The notes: generated from the letters alone by a model not told the origin. A DNA stretch of 64,000 bases from Polytrichum commune (GCA_950295325.1 OX485807.1:41448440-41512439), one strand, 5' to 3'. Counted from the first letter of the stretch, positions 11,561 through 24,345 are shown. Program-made: numbers and translations.

Positions 11561-13136
11561 AAATCAATTACAAGAAAGAAACCAAAATACAAATACCTCA
11601 AGAGAACCAACACAAACCGAAGGGAAATTTTATATATATATGGGGCCTAACCTTCCATGTGACCACTAAGTTACTTCACTAGAATATGGATTGATGATGT
11701 CCTAAAATCTCCTTGGACAACTGCTCTCCATGGAGATAGGACATACAACACTGTGCCTTACACCATATTTAAGGGTTAACAACCTTTATTTTTCTATTTA
11801 TTTTTCTATTTTCTAATGATGGACCTGCAAATTTCTGAGTGCTATGATCCGAACCGACTCGATTTTCTGCTTTGTCTTCATTGAAGATCCCGTCCCGAGG
11901 GGGTCGGAAGAGAAGCCATGATGATGATACTTCTTCCCATTACCTTCCCAACAAGGGGCACGTGACCAAGGGCCGTGAGATAAATTGGATTAGGGTTTCG
12001 CATGGTCACCGTTCTTGATCCGGAGCCATGACCAAGAGAGAAACACGCATTGCTTTTTTGGAAGCTTTGGTCACGGGACATGGTTACAAGTGGACCTTGA
12101 CCTAATGTGAAGGATATGTATCTTTATAACGATTGATAACTGGGGAGAAACTAGGTATTAGATATATTAGAATCAAAATCACTTTTGGAATTATATTTGT
12201 GTTAGCCATGGGGTTTTTGGGCACTTTCGGTTACGATTTTAGTATGTTTCTCCTCAATTCTTTTCTAGAACAAACTAATGAACATTATTTCTAGTAGAAC
12301 GTTTAATGTGGAGACTTTTATTTTCTTTGAGATCACTCACAAAAAAATCACAATGATCACCTTTTTTTTTAGATGAGACAACTTAAGGTGTGCGCAAACA
12401 TGACACTTCCAACAAGTTCATCTCCATTGGTGGACAATGGCATTGAAGAAATGTAACAAAAGATCCATAAAATTTTGGATTTGTCATCTTTAGCTATGAT
12501 CGTCGAAATTAAGTGATCTACCATGTACACCTATCTTGGTTATGTTACGCAGTGGATGAGTGGTGGCAGGAACGGAGGAGATCAGGGGAGGAGGGTTACA
12601 TCGGTCAAATCCGACGGTCGAGAAAACACATGCAACATGGCCTCACCAGAAGCTAGAAGCTACTTTCATCGCCATAGACTTCTTCTTGAACATTTGTGCA
12701 ATGTACTATCGTAAGACTAAAATCTTACTACCATATAACATTGAAACACTAAAACATTGAAATATTGAAAACTACGACAAGTAACTGTGAGGCCAAACCA
12801 CCCACCCTTATGTGTCCTAGTCCAGGTGAGGGCGTGGGGATCACATTCATGTTCACATAACTCCCTCTTACCAACTTCGTAAAAATCCATTTCATTTCCC
12901 ATCAACTCTTGCACACCAATTTATTCCATAATAAGAGTACAAGCATTGAGAAATGCTCTTCTCTATTTATCCCCTTCTCCCTACACTAATTTACACACCA
13001 ACCTCAACTCACTACCAAAAGCTCATCCCCCTAGGCCACCCTCTAATTTATGTGAAGCCAAATCCCCCTAATGCCCTTGGCCCTTTCCCATACCCGGCCG
13101 AGCTCACGACCGGTCCCATATCCGGTTCCATAACCG
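11561..13136. other. Gene-free; nothing recognised
   Basis: Around 11890-12080 the wording 'catgaccaagagagaaac..gtcacgggacatgg' loosely recalls family A interiors, but no ends were found. Confidence 0.35.
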
Positions 13137-13690
13137 GCTTCAAAATCAGTAGCTCAACCCTTCGGGTTTAAGGCCCTCGGCCAGCAACTCTTCAAAGCTT
13201 GCTCGAAATCAGTAGCTCAAACCTTCACTCAGGCCTCGGCCCAACAGTAGCTTTAAGCTTGCTCGAAATCAATAGCTCGAACCTTCACTCAGGCCCTCGG
13301 CCCAGCAGCAGCTTCAAGCTTGCTCGAAATCAGTAGCTCAACCTTCACTCAGGCCCTCGGAGCAGCAACTTCCAACTTGCTCGAAATCAGTAGCTCGAAC
13401 CTTCACTCAGGCCACAGCCCAGCAGCAGCTTCAAGCTTGCTCGAAATCAGTAGCTCAAACCTTCACTCAGGCCTTGGCCCAGCAGCAGTTTCAAGCTTGC
13501 TCGAAATCAGTAGCTCAACCTTCACTCAGGCCCTCGGAGCAGCAACTTCCAGCTTGCTCGAAATCAGTAGCTCGAACCTTCACTCAGGCCTCGGCCCAGC
13601 AGCAGCTTCAAGCTTGCTCGAAATCAGTAGCTCGAACCTTCACTCATGCCCTCGGCCCAGCAGCTTCAAAGCTTGCTTGAAATCAGTAGC
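13137..13690. repeat. Minisatellite, about 60 bp unit, nine units
   Basis: The unit begins GCTCGAAATCAGTAGCTC and continues AACCTTCACTCAGGCC..CAGCAGCAGCTTCAA. Unit starts are 13201, 13261, 13322, 13379, 13439, 13499, 13556, 13616 and 13675. The 57 bp variant (GGAGCAGCAACTTCC) recurs every third unit, giving a 177 bp higher-order period. The open frames across it arise because 57 and 60 are multiples of three. Confidence 0.9.
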
Positions 13691-14740
13691 TCAATTGAGC
13701 TCCTTGAGCTCCTCCCTCGCTCCACACCAAAAAGAGAGAGAGCCACAAAAAAACCAAGAGGGCTTAACCCCTCACCTCTCTCCTACTTAGTAGGACCTCA
13801 TCTTATCCACTAAACCCTCACCCCCTAAACCAACAAGATAGGTCCCCATTCAAACACTTAAACCCAAGGCCCTTCCCCTTGCTTCATCAAACACCACTCA
13901 CTTAACCAAAACACTCCCTAATGCCACTAAGCTTCTAATTAACCACACAAAATAAGCCTAAGGCCTAAAACATAACTCCACACCAAGCCTCACTCTTTTT
14001 AATACTTTTAGTTGTTTCAATAACGACTTCAAATGCAATTCTAAGTAAATTCTAAACATAAAACAAATATGAGCAACCATTTTGGGCTCATAGTAACGTA
14101 CCGTGCATGGTTCTCGAGGCAATGACTTTTGCAAAGCATGACAAGGCCACAAATAGCTCATGCATTCAAGACTTAGTGACAAAAACTAAGCTAGGGATAT
14201 CCAACCATGTACTGGCAAACCACCGCAATGTCATTGTTTTTGCCATATGATACATGTTATGCAGATGTTATCATGTTGCCTTTCTGAATTAAACCCCCTA
14301 TGTTTTACTAGTGTGTTATTAGGTGAGGATCAAAGAATAACCACCATAAAGACAATTGTTTAGAAAGTGACCACGTCTTCAATTGTATCAACTACTCCCC
14401 ACGCAAGAATCAACACAGGTGGAAGGACCTATGTGTTCAATCAAAGAGGTCCACTAGCATGCGCTTCTGATAACCATAACTAAGTAAGAGAAGGTCCAAT
14501 TTTCAATCTGATTTTTGGTGATGCTTCATCCTAGATTTGCAAATGCAACATATGTTTTGTTGTGTGAACGTAATCGGTAGAAGTTGGGGAACATGGAAAA
14601 AACAAACCGAATATCCACTCATGTACTTTACATATATAGTAATTTATACCGTTGAAATGCCTTTACCTAGTATGGACGTGTTTGGTAAGTTATGGTTGTG
14701 AATCTATGGAGTGAAGAAGGTGGTGTCCATGGAGATTTTT
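13691..14740. other. Gene-free; nothing recognised
   Basis: Low-complexity A/C-rich sequence follows the minisatellite to about 13980, then AT-rich unique-looking DNA. Confidence 0.4.
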
Positions 14741-14950
14741 GGGCATGCTAATCGGTTGAGGTCCCAATATTTCCAAGTCCAATCAGTTGCATGTTAACAA
14801 CTTCCGGTTTTTCTTTATTAATCTTAGGTAAGTTCTATAGAATTTATGTAGAACGATTGGTAATATTCCTGAAGCCTTCAATTTCAACCGGTTACTTCTC
14901 AAAGTTACATGGTTCATATGTAAACTACACTAAATTCTCCTATTCGTGTG
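14741..14950 (-). mobile_element. MITE family B copy, right end lost
   Basis: It begins GAGATTTTTGGGCATG and follows family B reversed as far as the ACATGGTTCATATGTA region. It then meets a repeat related to family F (CTACACTAAAT), so one end has been replaced. Confidence 0.6.
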
Positions 14951-15480
14951 GGTTACCATTCAGAGTTACGTGTTGCTATAACTCTTTACCATCCTTATTG
15001 TTTGTTTTTTAATACTTACTAAGCTATGTCATACTTTTTGGTGTGCATACTAACTACACCAAATATGATATTTAATGTCACTATGCTAACTTTTTGAGTG
15101 ACACTTCTTATGAACAAGTGAGCAGATACTGTCATGGATGATCGATGAGTTTCATCCATTGGCCAGAAACCCTGACTTTCTCTTGTTAGCAACTTGTGAT
15201 AAACTATTGTCATGGATGACTGAAATTTCACAAGTGACAGTAATTGCAACACTGTGAATCTATAATTTTTCCCAAGAAACTTTACAAGGAATGACAAATA
15301 ATGTTGGGATACCATTTAGTGTTGGTGACACTACACCACGTTTTACAATTAGTATCGAGCGAGACAACCAAAATCGGTGCCACTAACTATCACATTTAGT
15401 GTACTTCTATTATTTGGGTAGAAGAAAATGCTATAACTCCAAACGGTAAACCCACACTAATAGGACTAAGTTAGTGTAGC
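14925..15480. repeat. Degraded cluster of family F-like repeats
   Basis: Several CTACAC(T/C)(A/C)AAAT ends and 'agttacgtgttgctataactc' segments occur in both orientations, interrupted by a piece with an inverted 'ctgtcatggatga' motif. Individual elements cannot be delimited. Confidence 0.45.
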
Positions 15481-16309
15481 AGCCGGTTCTCCCCTCTCAT
15501 TGGTGCATGCCTGCAACAAGATTCACGATTCGGTGTCCTACAAATACTGGCCACTGTACCCATGGAGAGAATTTAGAGGCGCAAGTAGTGGCGACCACTA
15601 AAGTCCTTTAGTATTATAACTTCCCGTGATGACCACTTACTTAGGGGAGGCGTCTAGGCCACACTAGCTAAGTTGACTAGCCTACCAACTACTTGGATGA
15701 ATGAAAATAGATGCATGTAGGCCACCCATCCATCCATCCATCCAATGAGACCAAGCGTATGCAATAGGCATGGTGTGTATGGCCCTTGGAAGAGGAACCC
15801 TAGGTGGAAATATATGGCTCATCATAACTTAGTGTACCCTTAGTGTGCACTCTACTCATGAGTGCAAGTGCCACCGGTGAGCCTATTCAATCCCCGTGTA
15901 CTAACTCCTTGCTTGCTTGCTTCCCCAAGTTCCCTCCGGGTTGAACGGTGGAATACAATGACCATTGCATCATATTCATCTCCCCTTTCCCGCCGGATCA
16001 CAAGGGTGGCATACGATGAACATTGAGTGATAAAAACATGATTATGGGTACCCTCTTTTTGTTGTTGAGTGTAGAGTGTAATGTGATGGGTAGAGAGAAT
16101 GGTAGGGGTATAGAGTGCATTACAACAAGTCATAATGCATCATGCTTATTTTGGCATGTAGAACGGGCGCTTTATCCGAAAGATATCAAAGAAAGTTTAT
16201 GCATGAGGATTGTCGTTGTGGCATGTAGTGTGTTTTGGGACTACTATTTGAAATTACAATTTTGTACTCCACTGTGGGCATTCTCTTATGCTTTTTAGCC
16301 CTTCTATTC

Positions 16310-16347
<38 letters not shown>

Positions 16348-18317
16348 ACTTACTTCCCTCTTTCGCCTCCATAGTGAAGGGTGAGATTCAATGAACATTG
16401 GGTGATACTTAAGTTTGCCCTTAGAGTTTCACACACATGTGTTGGGACAATTTGGGCACGAAGACGGGGCTTTTATACATCTATGTGTGTCTATTTGTTG
16501 GGACAATCTCTCGCACAAGATGTATTTGTCCTCCCCCCCCCACCATCTGGATTGAAGGGTGGAATACAATGAACATCACATGATGCAATCTAGTGGTTTA
16601 CGTACATGTATTGGGACAACCAGTTGCACATAACGTGTGCTATTCAATGGAACTTCCCGCTTTATGCAATAGCACATGGCCCATAGTTGAGCTCCATATG
16701 CCCATCCATGGTTAAAATAGGAGCCCAAATTCATGCATAGCAGTGACATGTCTCTCATTCACACCAACTTCCCATGGGTGTCATCTCTCTCTTATGCAAA
16801 ATATGGCTAGAACTGTATGGTCTTCATGTAGACTCAATCATGTGAAAATGTGGCGAAATATTCTAATGGATGATTTTATTTTCATTTGAAGCCAATTTCA
16901 ATACATGAACAATGTCAAGACCCTTAATTAGCCTAGCATGACCCAAATGGAATGATTTTGCTACCCTAGACCCCAAGGTTTGCACCCTTCAGTAAACCCA
17001 TGAACATATGCATTCCCTACCCTTGTAAAACACCCCCTATACATAAAATATTTGGGTTAAAACTTAGTAACATACATACATTTTGAAGTGAAATTATATA
17101 GGCGGAGATATGTATACTCCAAAAAAAAAAAAAAAAAATCCTATATGTAGAGAGGGTAGCATAAATATAGGCCCTAAAAAGACATTGTTGTATGTATATC
17201 GTAGAAGAAGTCTAAATTGTTTGTGGTCACAACAAACTTTGCCTTCACAACAACTGGGATCATCTTTAAACTCTAGCCTTGAATCTAATGGCCTCCCTCC
17301 TTGTACATGTCATGAATGAAAGTCAATGAACCTCTCATTATGTTCAATTTTTTCCATCCTGTTTTTATTCATTTATGAATATTCTTAAGCCCTACCATAT
17401 TATTAAATTTTATTCTAGGCATATCGAGCCCTCCCATATACATAAATTTGTCCATCTCACAAAATGGTTCCACATGCATTGAAGGTGCACCCCATGGGCC
17501 TTATTCCTTGAGAGCTTGCTACTATTAGAACCCCTTTGTCCACAACGGGTGAGTTCACTTATACAACACTAAACTCCAATGGATATGGTGTATATTGCAA
17601 TGTAAGAACCTCCAAGGGTTTATTTATATATGTCCTCATGAGTTATTCACATGTGATAGGGCATGCAAATGACATGCAAACCGATGAACTTCCTTCTACA
17701 TTAATGTTGCATCACGAGTAACAAAAATAACTGGTAGTTTCCTTATCATGTAGCAAATAGCAAAACAACCAATATGAATGTTTGTTGTGTTCACAACAAC
17801 ATAACAATATTTAGGCCTTGAGGCATGTTCCCATGCCAAATTGGGAGTGCAACCCTTTGCCAGTGGTTGGGATATTGTGGCCTTGTTGGGCTCAAAACAA
17901 ATTTTGTTTCTTCCATTTAGATTTTTCGTACAAACATTCATTTTTTCATGGGAGTTGATAAATACCTACCAATTGTAGATTCATGAATTCACAAGAAGGA
18001 GTTAGATCATTTGATTCAAGCTACTAATTGCTCTCCCAATCTAAGATGGATGGGTTTCTTAACTCCTAAAGACGAGGTGGACAATTTTGTCCAAGTCGTT
18101 ACTATTGCCGGACAATACCAACATACATGTTTACATTGTAATCTTTTGATTTTTGACGTGTGGATTGTTAAATATTTGTGTTAACACTCACATCTCTACA
18201 AAGACTCCATTGTATAGTCAGTTCTACCAATAAAACTATTGATGTCCTATAATGTAGTTATGAATTGGACTGAATTGTTGAGGTGATTTTGAGACAAATT
18301 TTCTTCAACCTTTAGGG
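15481..18317. other. Gene-free; diverged local repeats
   Basis: 'gggtg(g/a)(a/g)ata(c)aatgaacat' occurs about four times (15945, 16005, 16378, 16557), which suggests an old duplicated block. A poly-A run lies at 17120-17138. Confidence 0.4.
16308..16342 (+). repeat. (AG)n microsatellite
   Basis: About 17 GA dinucleotides. A similar tract is at 28482-28506, (CT)n at 4279-4296, (GAA)n at 32643-32673, a CTT/CTC tract at 26697-26735 and (GCAG)n at 32949-32969. Confidence 0.8.
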
Positions 18318-18542
18318 CAGTGTCCAAAGAGATTTTAAACATGACTGGTTCATATCCTAGTGTTTCCAAGTCCAATTGGTTATGTGCTGTCATCTTTCAT
18401 TCTTTTTCTTATTAATTTGGGGGCATGTTCTATACATCCCTCTAAAATGATTGGTGATTTCTTAAGTTGTGAACTTCAACTAGTTAATTCTCAAACTCAA
18501 TTGATTCGTCTATAACTAGCAGTCGGTTCTCCTCATTCATTG
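18318..18542 (-). mobile_element. hAT-like MITE family B copy (225 bp)
   Basis: Reverse orientation, ends CAGTG and CATTG, flanked by a perfect 8 bp CTTTAGGG on both sides (18310-18317 and 18543-18550). The interior is more diverged than in the 32 and 47 kb copies. Confidence 0.8.
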
Positions 18543-18550
18543 CTTTAGGG

Positions 18551-20766
18551 GTTAAACAAACAATTTTTTTTTCCGACTAACCCACTTATTCAAGGATATG
18601 GAAACGTGATTAGTACAAGACGGTTAGCAAATTTTATTTGAGGTGGTAATCACTTATATACTCACGTTCCCTTATATGCATTGAAGAAGATGGCTTTTGA
18701 CATTCATGGTAACAAGGATCACCAAACCCTCATGATATATATGGCTTTCATTGATGAACAACACCCATTTAATCCAGGTTGTGGCCTTTTGAGGTCGATT
18801 TGGGCCCATTTATGAGTCATATAGCACAAGAGTAGCACTCAAAAACTTGCCCAAAAGTGACACCCGACAATGACACACCCCCCTTAACCATGAAAGCTAT
18901 AAATAAGCAACATCATTGAGGATAGAGCTTTGTGGTGAACCTAGGTAACTCATGCATTGGGAAGGTGAAGGAGCCTAGTAAAAACAAGGCCCTTATAGGT
19001 TGAGAACCCCTTTCATTTCAATTGGGCTCTAGAAGATCGAATCGGGGCTTTTGAGAGGATTTTCGGAGTCAAATGAGCAAGAACAACATAGAAAAAGTTC
19101 AAGCTATACATTAGTTCATTGTGTTTTCATTTTCCCAATGAGGGCGAGGTAGATCAACACTACAAAGAGTCTAGTCCGTAAATGATGTCACAACCACATG
19201 TGATTGGGTGTGTATCCTCAAGTGGGGAAGCCCCTCCCCGATCGAGACAAATTGATACCTTATCGATCTCCTACATTGTATTGAAAATACCTTTAGTTGC
19301 CACCTCACTCCTTACATTGAATGCCAAAACGTGGCATGTTATATTGAGAAATCCATAGATGTGACATTTCTAAAGTTGTGGGCAATTTAGTGGAACCCTT
19401 TGGAAATAGTGTATGTGACACTGTAACCTCCCATAATCAACGTCATATCTCACCCAATCATGAACCCCGTCTATTTTTTTTTACTAACAATCAAGTAAAT
19501 GGTACCTATATTACATGGTCTTACTAACCTCTAACTTACATTGCTTGCACTTATGTCTCTAGCAAGACACATGTACAACAATTTGTTATTGTCAAGGTCT
19601 ACCACTGTTGCACATAGAAAAATGAAGTTGCCCCGAATTAATGTGGGCCATATCCCCCCTAGCAAGAGGGGGAATTGTTGCATATGAGTGTATCTCTCAT
19701 ACATCCAACAAAAACACTCTAAATTATTGTACATTCCTGAATTGAGAAAATTTGATACTACAAAAGACCTCAAATTATTTGAAGGAGTTTCATTTGAAAT
19801 AATATATAAGAACCCATTTGGGATTTTTTTTAAAGTGAGAATAAGAAAAAGAATAAGAATGAATACAAACGCCAACTCTACTAGAAGCAAGCATGAATGA
19901 AGAGCCTCTACTTTTGCAAGCTATTCCCCCATTTTGGGGTGGGCTTTATTGTACAGTAACCAAGATTAATATTGGGCTAGGCTCCCATTTGTAGTGAGTG
20001 TCCAAAGTGTTGGGGGTTTGAATATTTTTGACCTTTATGTGAAACAATTGTTGTATATCCTCCTTGTGTCCTCTACATCTTTCTTTGTCATGTGAGCCAA
20101 AACTAATTTCCGATAGCAAGTCTCCCTTTCCAAGTATTCTCGCTAAAATACCAATGATATACAGTCTCATTTTGTTGGCCTTTTTTCACTAGTCTCCACT
20201 CAGAGGTTAAGAGCTTGAAGGAATTCACCTTCTCATTGGTGGAGAGGGACCTCTTATGCATGCTTGTTCACTCAAGTCCACTTTGCACTTGAGCTTGCAA
20301 CTTGAGAGCTTCAACGCTTTTACCAGGCCTTCAATGCTTAAATGGCTTCGTGATGGATACCATGTGGAACGACTACGACAAGCTCACGATCAGAATCCTA
20401 AGTTACATCATGGAAGTCGCCCATTAAAAAACGGTTTTGTGGGTCCCAAGCCAATGGGATTTCAAGCATTCTTTAGCTTGTCATGAAATCATCATTTCAC
20501 ACTTGCACAAATTGTTGAGAGGATCGATGAAGCTCTCAATAGTTTGAGATTCGGATGAGGGCTTGTCAAAGTCAATCATCAAACTCCCATAAATTGCGAG
20601 TTCGACCCTATTGACCCATCTCTAGTGTAGGAAAAGTAGGAGGGACCCTAAGCTAGCTCATGTGGGAAAAAACAATTGCATGAGCATTTTTGTAACTTGG
20701 ATGATGAAGAACGTGGCCGGAGAGGCGATTCTTTGGTTGGTTTCATAAGGGCAACACCATAACCTT
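18551..20766. other. Gene-free; nothing clear
   Basis: It includes the lone family C end at 19668 and fragments of the dispersed repeat near 18940-19010. The largest frames (about 119 codons) have no recognisable content. Confidence 0.4.
19668..19900. mobile_element. MITE family C end followed by unrelated sequence
   Basis: GGAATTGTTGCATATGAGTG..TCATACATCCAAC is a family C terminus. The expected interior and other end are not found downstream. Confidence 0.35.
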
Positions 20767-20926
20767 ATTAAGTAATGTGCGCTCTTTTTGCAGGCCTTGA
20801 GAATATAACCATGGCATGGTAGGAGCTTACTTTTAATCTATGTCTCCTTGCGCGAAGTTTGAGCATCCCATGGTCATATTCTTAGGGCCCATAGAACGAA
20901 CACACACTGCCTAATAATGTTATGAT
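20767..20926. mobile_element. Small foldback element (about 160 bp)
   Basis: TATTAAGTAATGTGCGCTC..GAGAATATAACCATGG on the left is inverted on the right as CATGGTCATATTCTTA..GAACACACACTGCCTAATA. Partial relatives occur at about 525-600 and 44541-44635 ('gagaatataaccgtg'). Confidence 0.55.
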
Positions 20927-21346
20927 TAGTGCCACTTAGTTTTTTATCGTTCTTTTCACTCAAAACCCCAACGTAAACTCCTTGGTCCCATAAATTAGAG
21001 ACGTCGTACTAATAAGATCGCTTGATTTCATACTTTCTTTGGTCACGGGCCCCCAAGGTGGCAACTATTTGTAGTACTCACATGGATTGCCATGTTTAGA
21101 ACTTGCATTGCAGTTGTTAAACCATTGTAAAGAAGCATTATTCCTGAGTTTCTCTCTCGTTATAAGCATTTTAGAAACTATAAAATTTTGAGAAATATTA
21201 TGAGGGTTCCCAGAAGTGAAATCAATTACCTAGGGGATTTGGATGGTGGTCCATGTTTCCAAAACTCGGGGTGGTGAAGCAAGCAAGTTTCATTTGGGTA
21301 GCATTACATCCACTTCAGTTTCTCATGCTTTGGAGAAACACCTTAG

Positions 21347-22208
21347 GGGCCACTTCACACACGAGCCAAGAGCCGTGACCATGAAATTGTGAGAGCCCAA
21401 AAGAAAGTGACCAAAGGCCGTCCCAACACACCTCCAAACTCATGTAGTGTGGTCACATACCCTCAAGTGTAGTGTGAAGCCATATGTGATTAGGCCTTCA
21501 ACCAAACGCTATTTCAATGAACATCTATTCATGCAGGTCCCCCTCAGGGGGGGGGGGGGTAGTCATTGGTTGGAGTAGCAATATACGTGCGAACAAATGA
21601 TAGGGTATTTCAAAAACATGGGGGCTAAAAATTATAAATGGACTTAAGAGTAATATAGGGTATCAAAAATGGCACTGGACATCTTTAAAGTACTATAGGG
21701 TATGGAATAATAGGTAATTTGGAATTATAAGTAATGCGAGCCATTTTTCTATTAACCCAAAGTAGAAATTACATAATGATAGCATGTGAAAAAAAGAAGA
21801 GAATTGAAAGTAATACCCCCCTTTAAAATAGTGGTTGTTCGCACCTATATCCTTAACTTTTTAACACACTGCCCCCCCCCCCCCCGAGAGGTCCCCACAC
21901 ATGATAAACTAGAATAAAGCAACGGTTGTGAGTGTTTGGAGTGCCATGCATGGTCTCCAGGTTTCGTGCTAGGCCTACCTCCAAGAGACGGGGTTTGAAA
22001 ACAGTCCAAGTGACCATGAAACATGATCCATTCGATGCCATGTAGGAATCCGTGTCGACTTTACATCCATCTTGCATTCACATACATACCCCGTTGGTCC
22101 CTCAAGCATAGTGTGAAGTGAACTTGGACCGGCTCCGCCTTTTCCACGGACGAGCGTGATCGAAGCGGAATGGTCACGGGCTTCTCCATCTCGTGTGTGA
22201 AGTGGCCC
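21347..22208 (-). mobile_element. MITE family A, copy 2, split by a nested MITE
   Basis: The same GGGCCACTTCACACACGAG ends in reverse orientation to copy 1. The total span is 862 bp. Removing the 346 bp nested insert and one 8 bp duplicate leaves 508 bp, matching copies 1 (513) and 3 (501). Confidence 0.8.
21543..21888. mobile_element. Nested hAT-like MITE, 346 bp, with G-run termini
   Basis: The ends are CTCAGGGGGG and CCCCCCCGAG, inverted copies bar one base, continuing inward as a poly-G run then YAGT. It is flanked on both sides by AGGTCCCC (21535-21542 and 21889-21896), a perfect 8 bp duplication, as expected for hAT insertions. Related copies 1 and 3 of family A show the uninterrupted site. 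It encodes nothing. Confidence 0.85.
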
Positions 22209-22375
22209 AACCTTATTATTAGTGTGTGTAACAAACTCCTTGGGCCCGACCTTTTTGGCTATCATTTTTTTTCTTTTCCCACCGGTCTCGGAGCCTAGTA
22301 GTGGAAGTGTGCACGGCCGTAGTTAGCTCATCCATCCAAACGTGCAAACGAGCAGCTGTAAGTAAGCCGGTAAGT

Positions 22376-22410
22376 AACTTGGGGTGGGGTGGGGGTGGGG
22401 GTGGGGCATG
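22376..22410 (+). repeat. G-tract cluster
   Basis: GGGG runs separated by single T (22381-22406) fit the pattern of a G-quadruplex-capable sequence. A GTAACT tandem follows at 22440-22460. Confidence 0.5.
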
Positions 22411-22604
22411 GGAGATGATTGAATGGCAGGCTTCGTTTGGGTAACTGTAACTGTAACTGTTAAGGTGGAGTGGGGGGAAATGGAGTCATAATAAATTCAC
22501 CCCAGTACAGAAGGTAGAAGTGAAGGTAATGGAGTCTTCCAACTCGGGGGTTATTAAGCTACTATTCTACACCCCACCCTGTCAGTCAGGTGGTGGAGAA
22601 GGTA

Positions 22605-22817
22605 CCACTACCACTACCACTACTCCCACCACTGCTACCACCACCACTACCACGGCTACCGCTACTCCCACTACCGCTACCACTGCTATCACCACTACCG
22701 CTACTACCACCACCACCATGGCTACCGCTACTACCGCTACTACCGCTACCACTACCACTACCACTACCACCACCACCATGGCTACCGCTACAACCGCTAC
22801 TACCGCTACCACTACCA

Positions 22818-22848
<31 letters not shown>

Positions 22849-22991
22849 CACTACCACCACCACCATGGCTACCGCTACTACCGCTACTACCGCTACCACT
22901 ACCACTACCACTACTACTACTACAACTACCACTACTACTACTACCACTACTACCGCCACCGCTACCGCTACCTCCACCACCGCTACTACTA
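22605..22991. repeat. ACC/ACT/GCT trinucleotide microsatellite (about 387 bp)
   Basis: Nearly pure ACY and GCY triplets with three repeats of an inner block (ACCACCACCATGGCTACCGC). All frames are open for long runs (poly-Thr, poly-Val/Ala, poly-Gly/Ser), as any such triplet tract would be. No gene is inferred. Confidence 0.9.
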
Positions 22992-23039
22992 GAACTGCAT
23001 TGTTGCAACTTTACGAGGTGGGGGAAGTTATTTAGTAGT

Positions 23040-23817
23040 CGCGGGCAATAGCTGAAAGTCATGTTGACTCCCGCTCACTCGTTGGTAGGCACCAGTAGTG
23101 AGTGTCGGGCGGGGGTGGGGAGAAACAACTGGCCACGAAAGCATTGAACCCTGCACTAACTTAACTCTAATGAGTTAGTGCATGAGTTAGTGCGCGAGCG
23201 ATGGAGGGCATCGGTTCTAATAAGTAAATGCAAAGCGGATCAGTGCCCACCCTGCCGCCCCCCTCCTCTTTGAGGCGGCGAGATGGAGCAGGGCGAGGGG
23301 TTAGGGATTCGTGGTGGGTTGGCATAAACTCATTTATTGCGGAGGTGAGAAAACGTAGTGAATTATGTTGTGAGTTGTGAAATGGTTATTTTTAGCTTGT
23401 TTGACTATGGGAATAGAGTGAAGGGCCCCGGCTTAGTCTGGTGATGTTGAATTGGAATGAGTTGGTCGTTAATCTTGTAGGGGACATTTTTTTTAAACTA
23501 GACTTCTTTCATCCATGATGGATGAGTTGACATAGACGGCCATGAATCCCAAGTCGTGGTGGGGGGGGGGGGTGTGGTGTCTGCGTAAACTTGACCATTG
23601 GGAACGTGACAACACAATGAGGTGTTCTATAGATTGAAAATGACTTCATTTTTTGGTGATGTCACACTGGAAACAATATCAGAGGCCCCAAATTAGTCTG
23701 GAGAGATTTCAACTAGACTAGAATTGGCCCGCAATGTGGAGGAGACTTGTTTTTTGTTAGAGTCCTTTTTATCTGCATTGGATGAATTGACATAGGCGCC
23801 ATGAACCCCAAGCCAAA
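23040..23817. other. Gene-free; dispersed repeat copy
   Basis: From 23310 it follows the repeat also seen at 0.7-1.1 kb and 45.0-45.4 kb, in two successive partial copies (23400-23600 and 23640-23810), each with 'agacgg/cgccatgaa(t)cccaag'. Confidence 0.5.
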
Positions 23818-24041
23818 GGTAATTATCACATACGAGTGTCCCTCTCCTTCATTCAATGTACAAGTCTTAAAGTAATATGCAACCCAAAGGTTATTTATTG
23901 AAAATTCTATTCGACGCTGGAATTAGCTTCAAAAGAACCCGTATTGGTCAAGTCCAAGTCATTCGAGATGAATAAACCTACATGAGATCAAGTTTTTATG
24001 TTGGAAGGATGAGAGGCACTCTCATATGCAACAATTCTCTT
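23818..24041. mobile_element. MITE family C copy (about 224 bp)
   Basis: It begins AATTATCACATACGAGTGTCCC and ends with GATGAGAGGCACTCTCATATG..AACAATTC, with the family interior ('agcttcaaaagaaccc', 'gagatgaataaacct'). Confidence 0.6.
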
Positions 24042-24205
24042 TGTCCCCCGAAAGTTTGCTTAAGTATATCATAGAAGGCACTCTATTTCATCTTCATTAG
24101 TGTTGGAAAGTGCAGTGCATTGTTCTACAAATATGGGGTTACCATCTGAAGTTAAACATTGCTAAAAAAAATTTAATGGAGTGTATGATTTTTACTCAAG
24201 CTACA

Positions 24206-24345
24206 TAAATTGTTAGTATGCACATCAAAGAACATGGTATAACATACTTGGTAAAAAACAATAATGTCGTTAAAAAAGTTATAGCAACACGTAACTTCAT
24301 ATGGTAACCCACACTAATAGGACAATTCGGTATAGTTCCCACACA
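24206..24345 (-). repeat. Family F-like fragment, reversed
   Basis: 'gttatagcaacacgtaactt' and 'ggtaacccacactaataggac' match the inverse of 14930-15055. Confidence 0.5.

Noticed and set aside
13137-13690. CRISPR-like array
   Set aside because: Repeat units are contiguous and diverged, with no unique spacers, and the DNA is eukaryotic.
13320-13790. 156-codon frame encoding LEISSS-type repeats
   Set aside because: Open because unit lengths are multiples of three; no promoter, splice or homologue support, and edge units break phase.
22520-23051. Overlapping open frames of 132-171 codons on both strands
   Set aside because: They are by-products of the triplet microsatellite, which keeps all frames free of stops.
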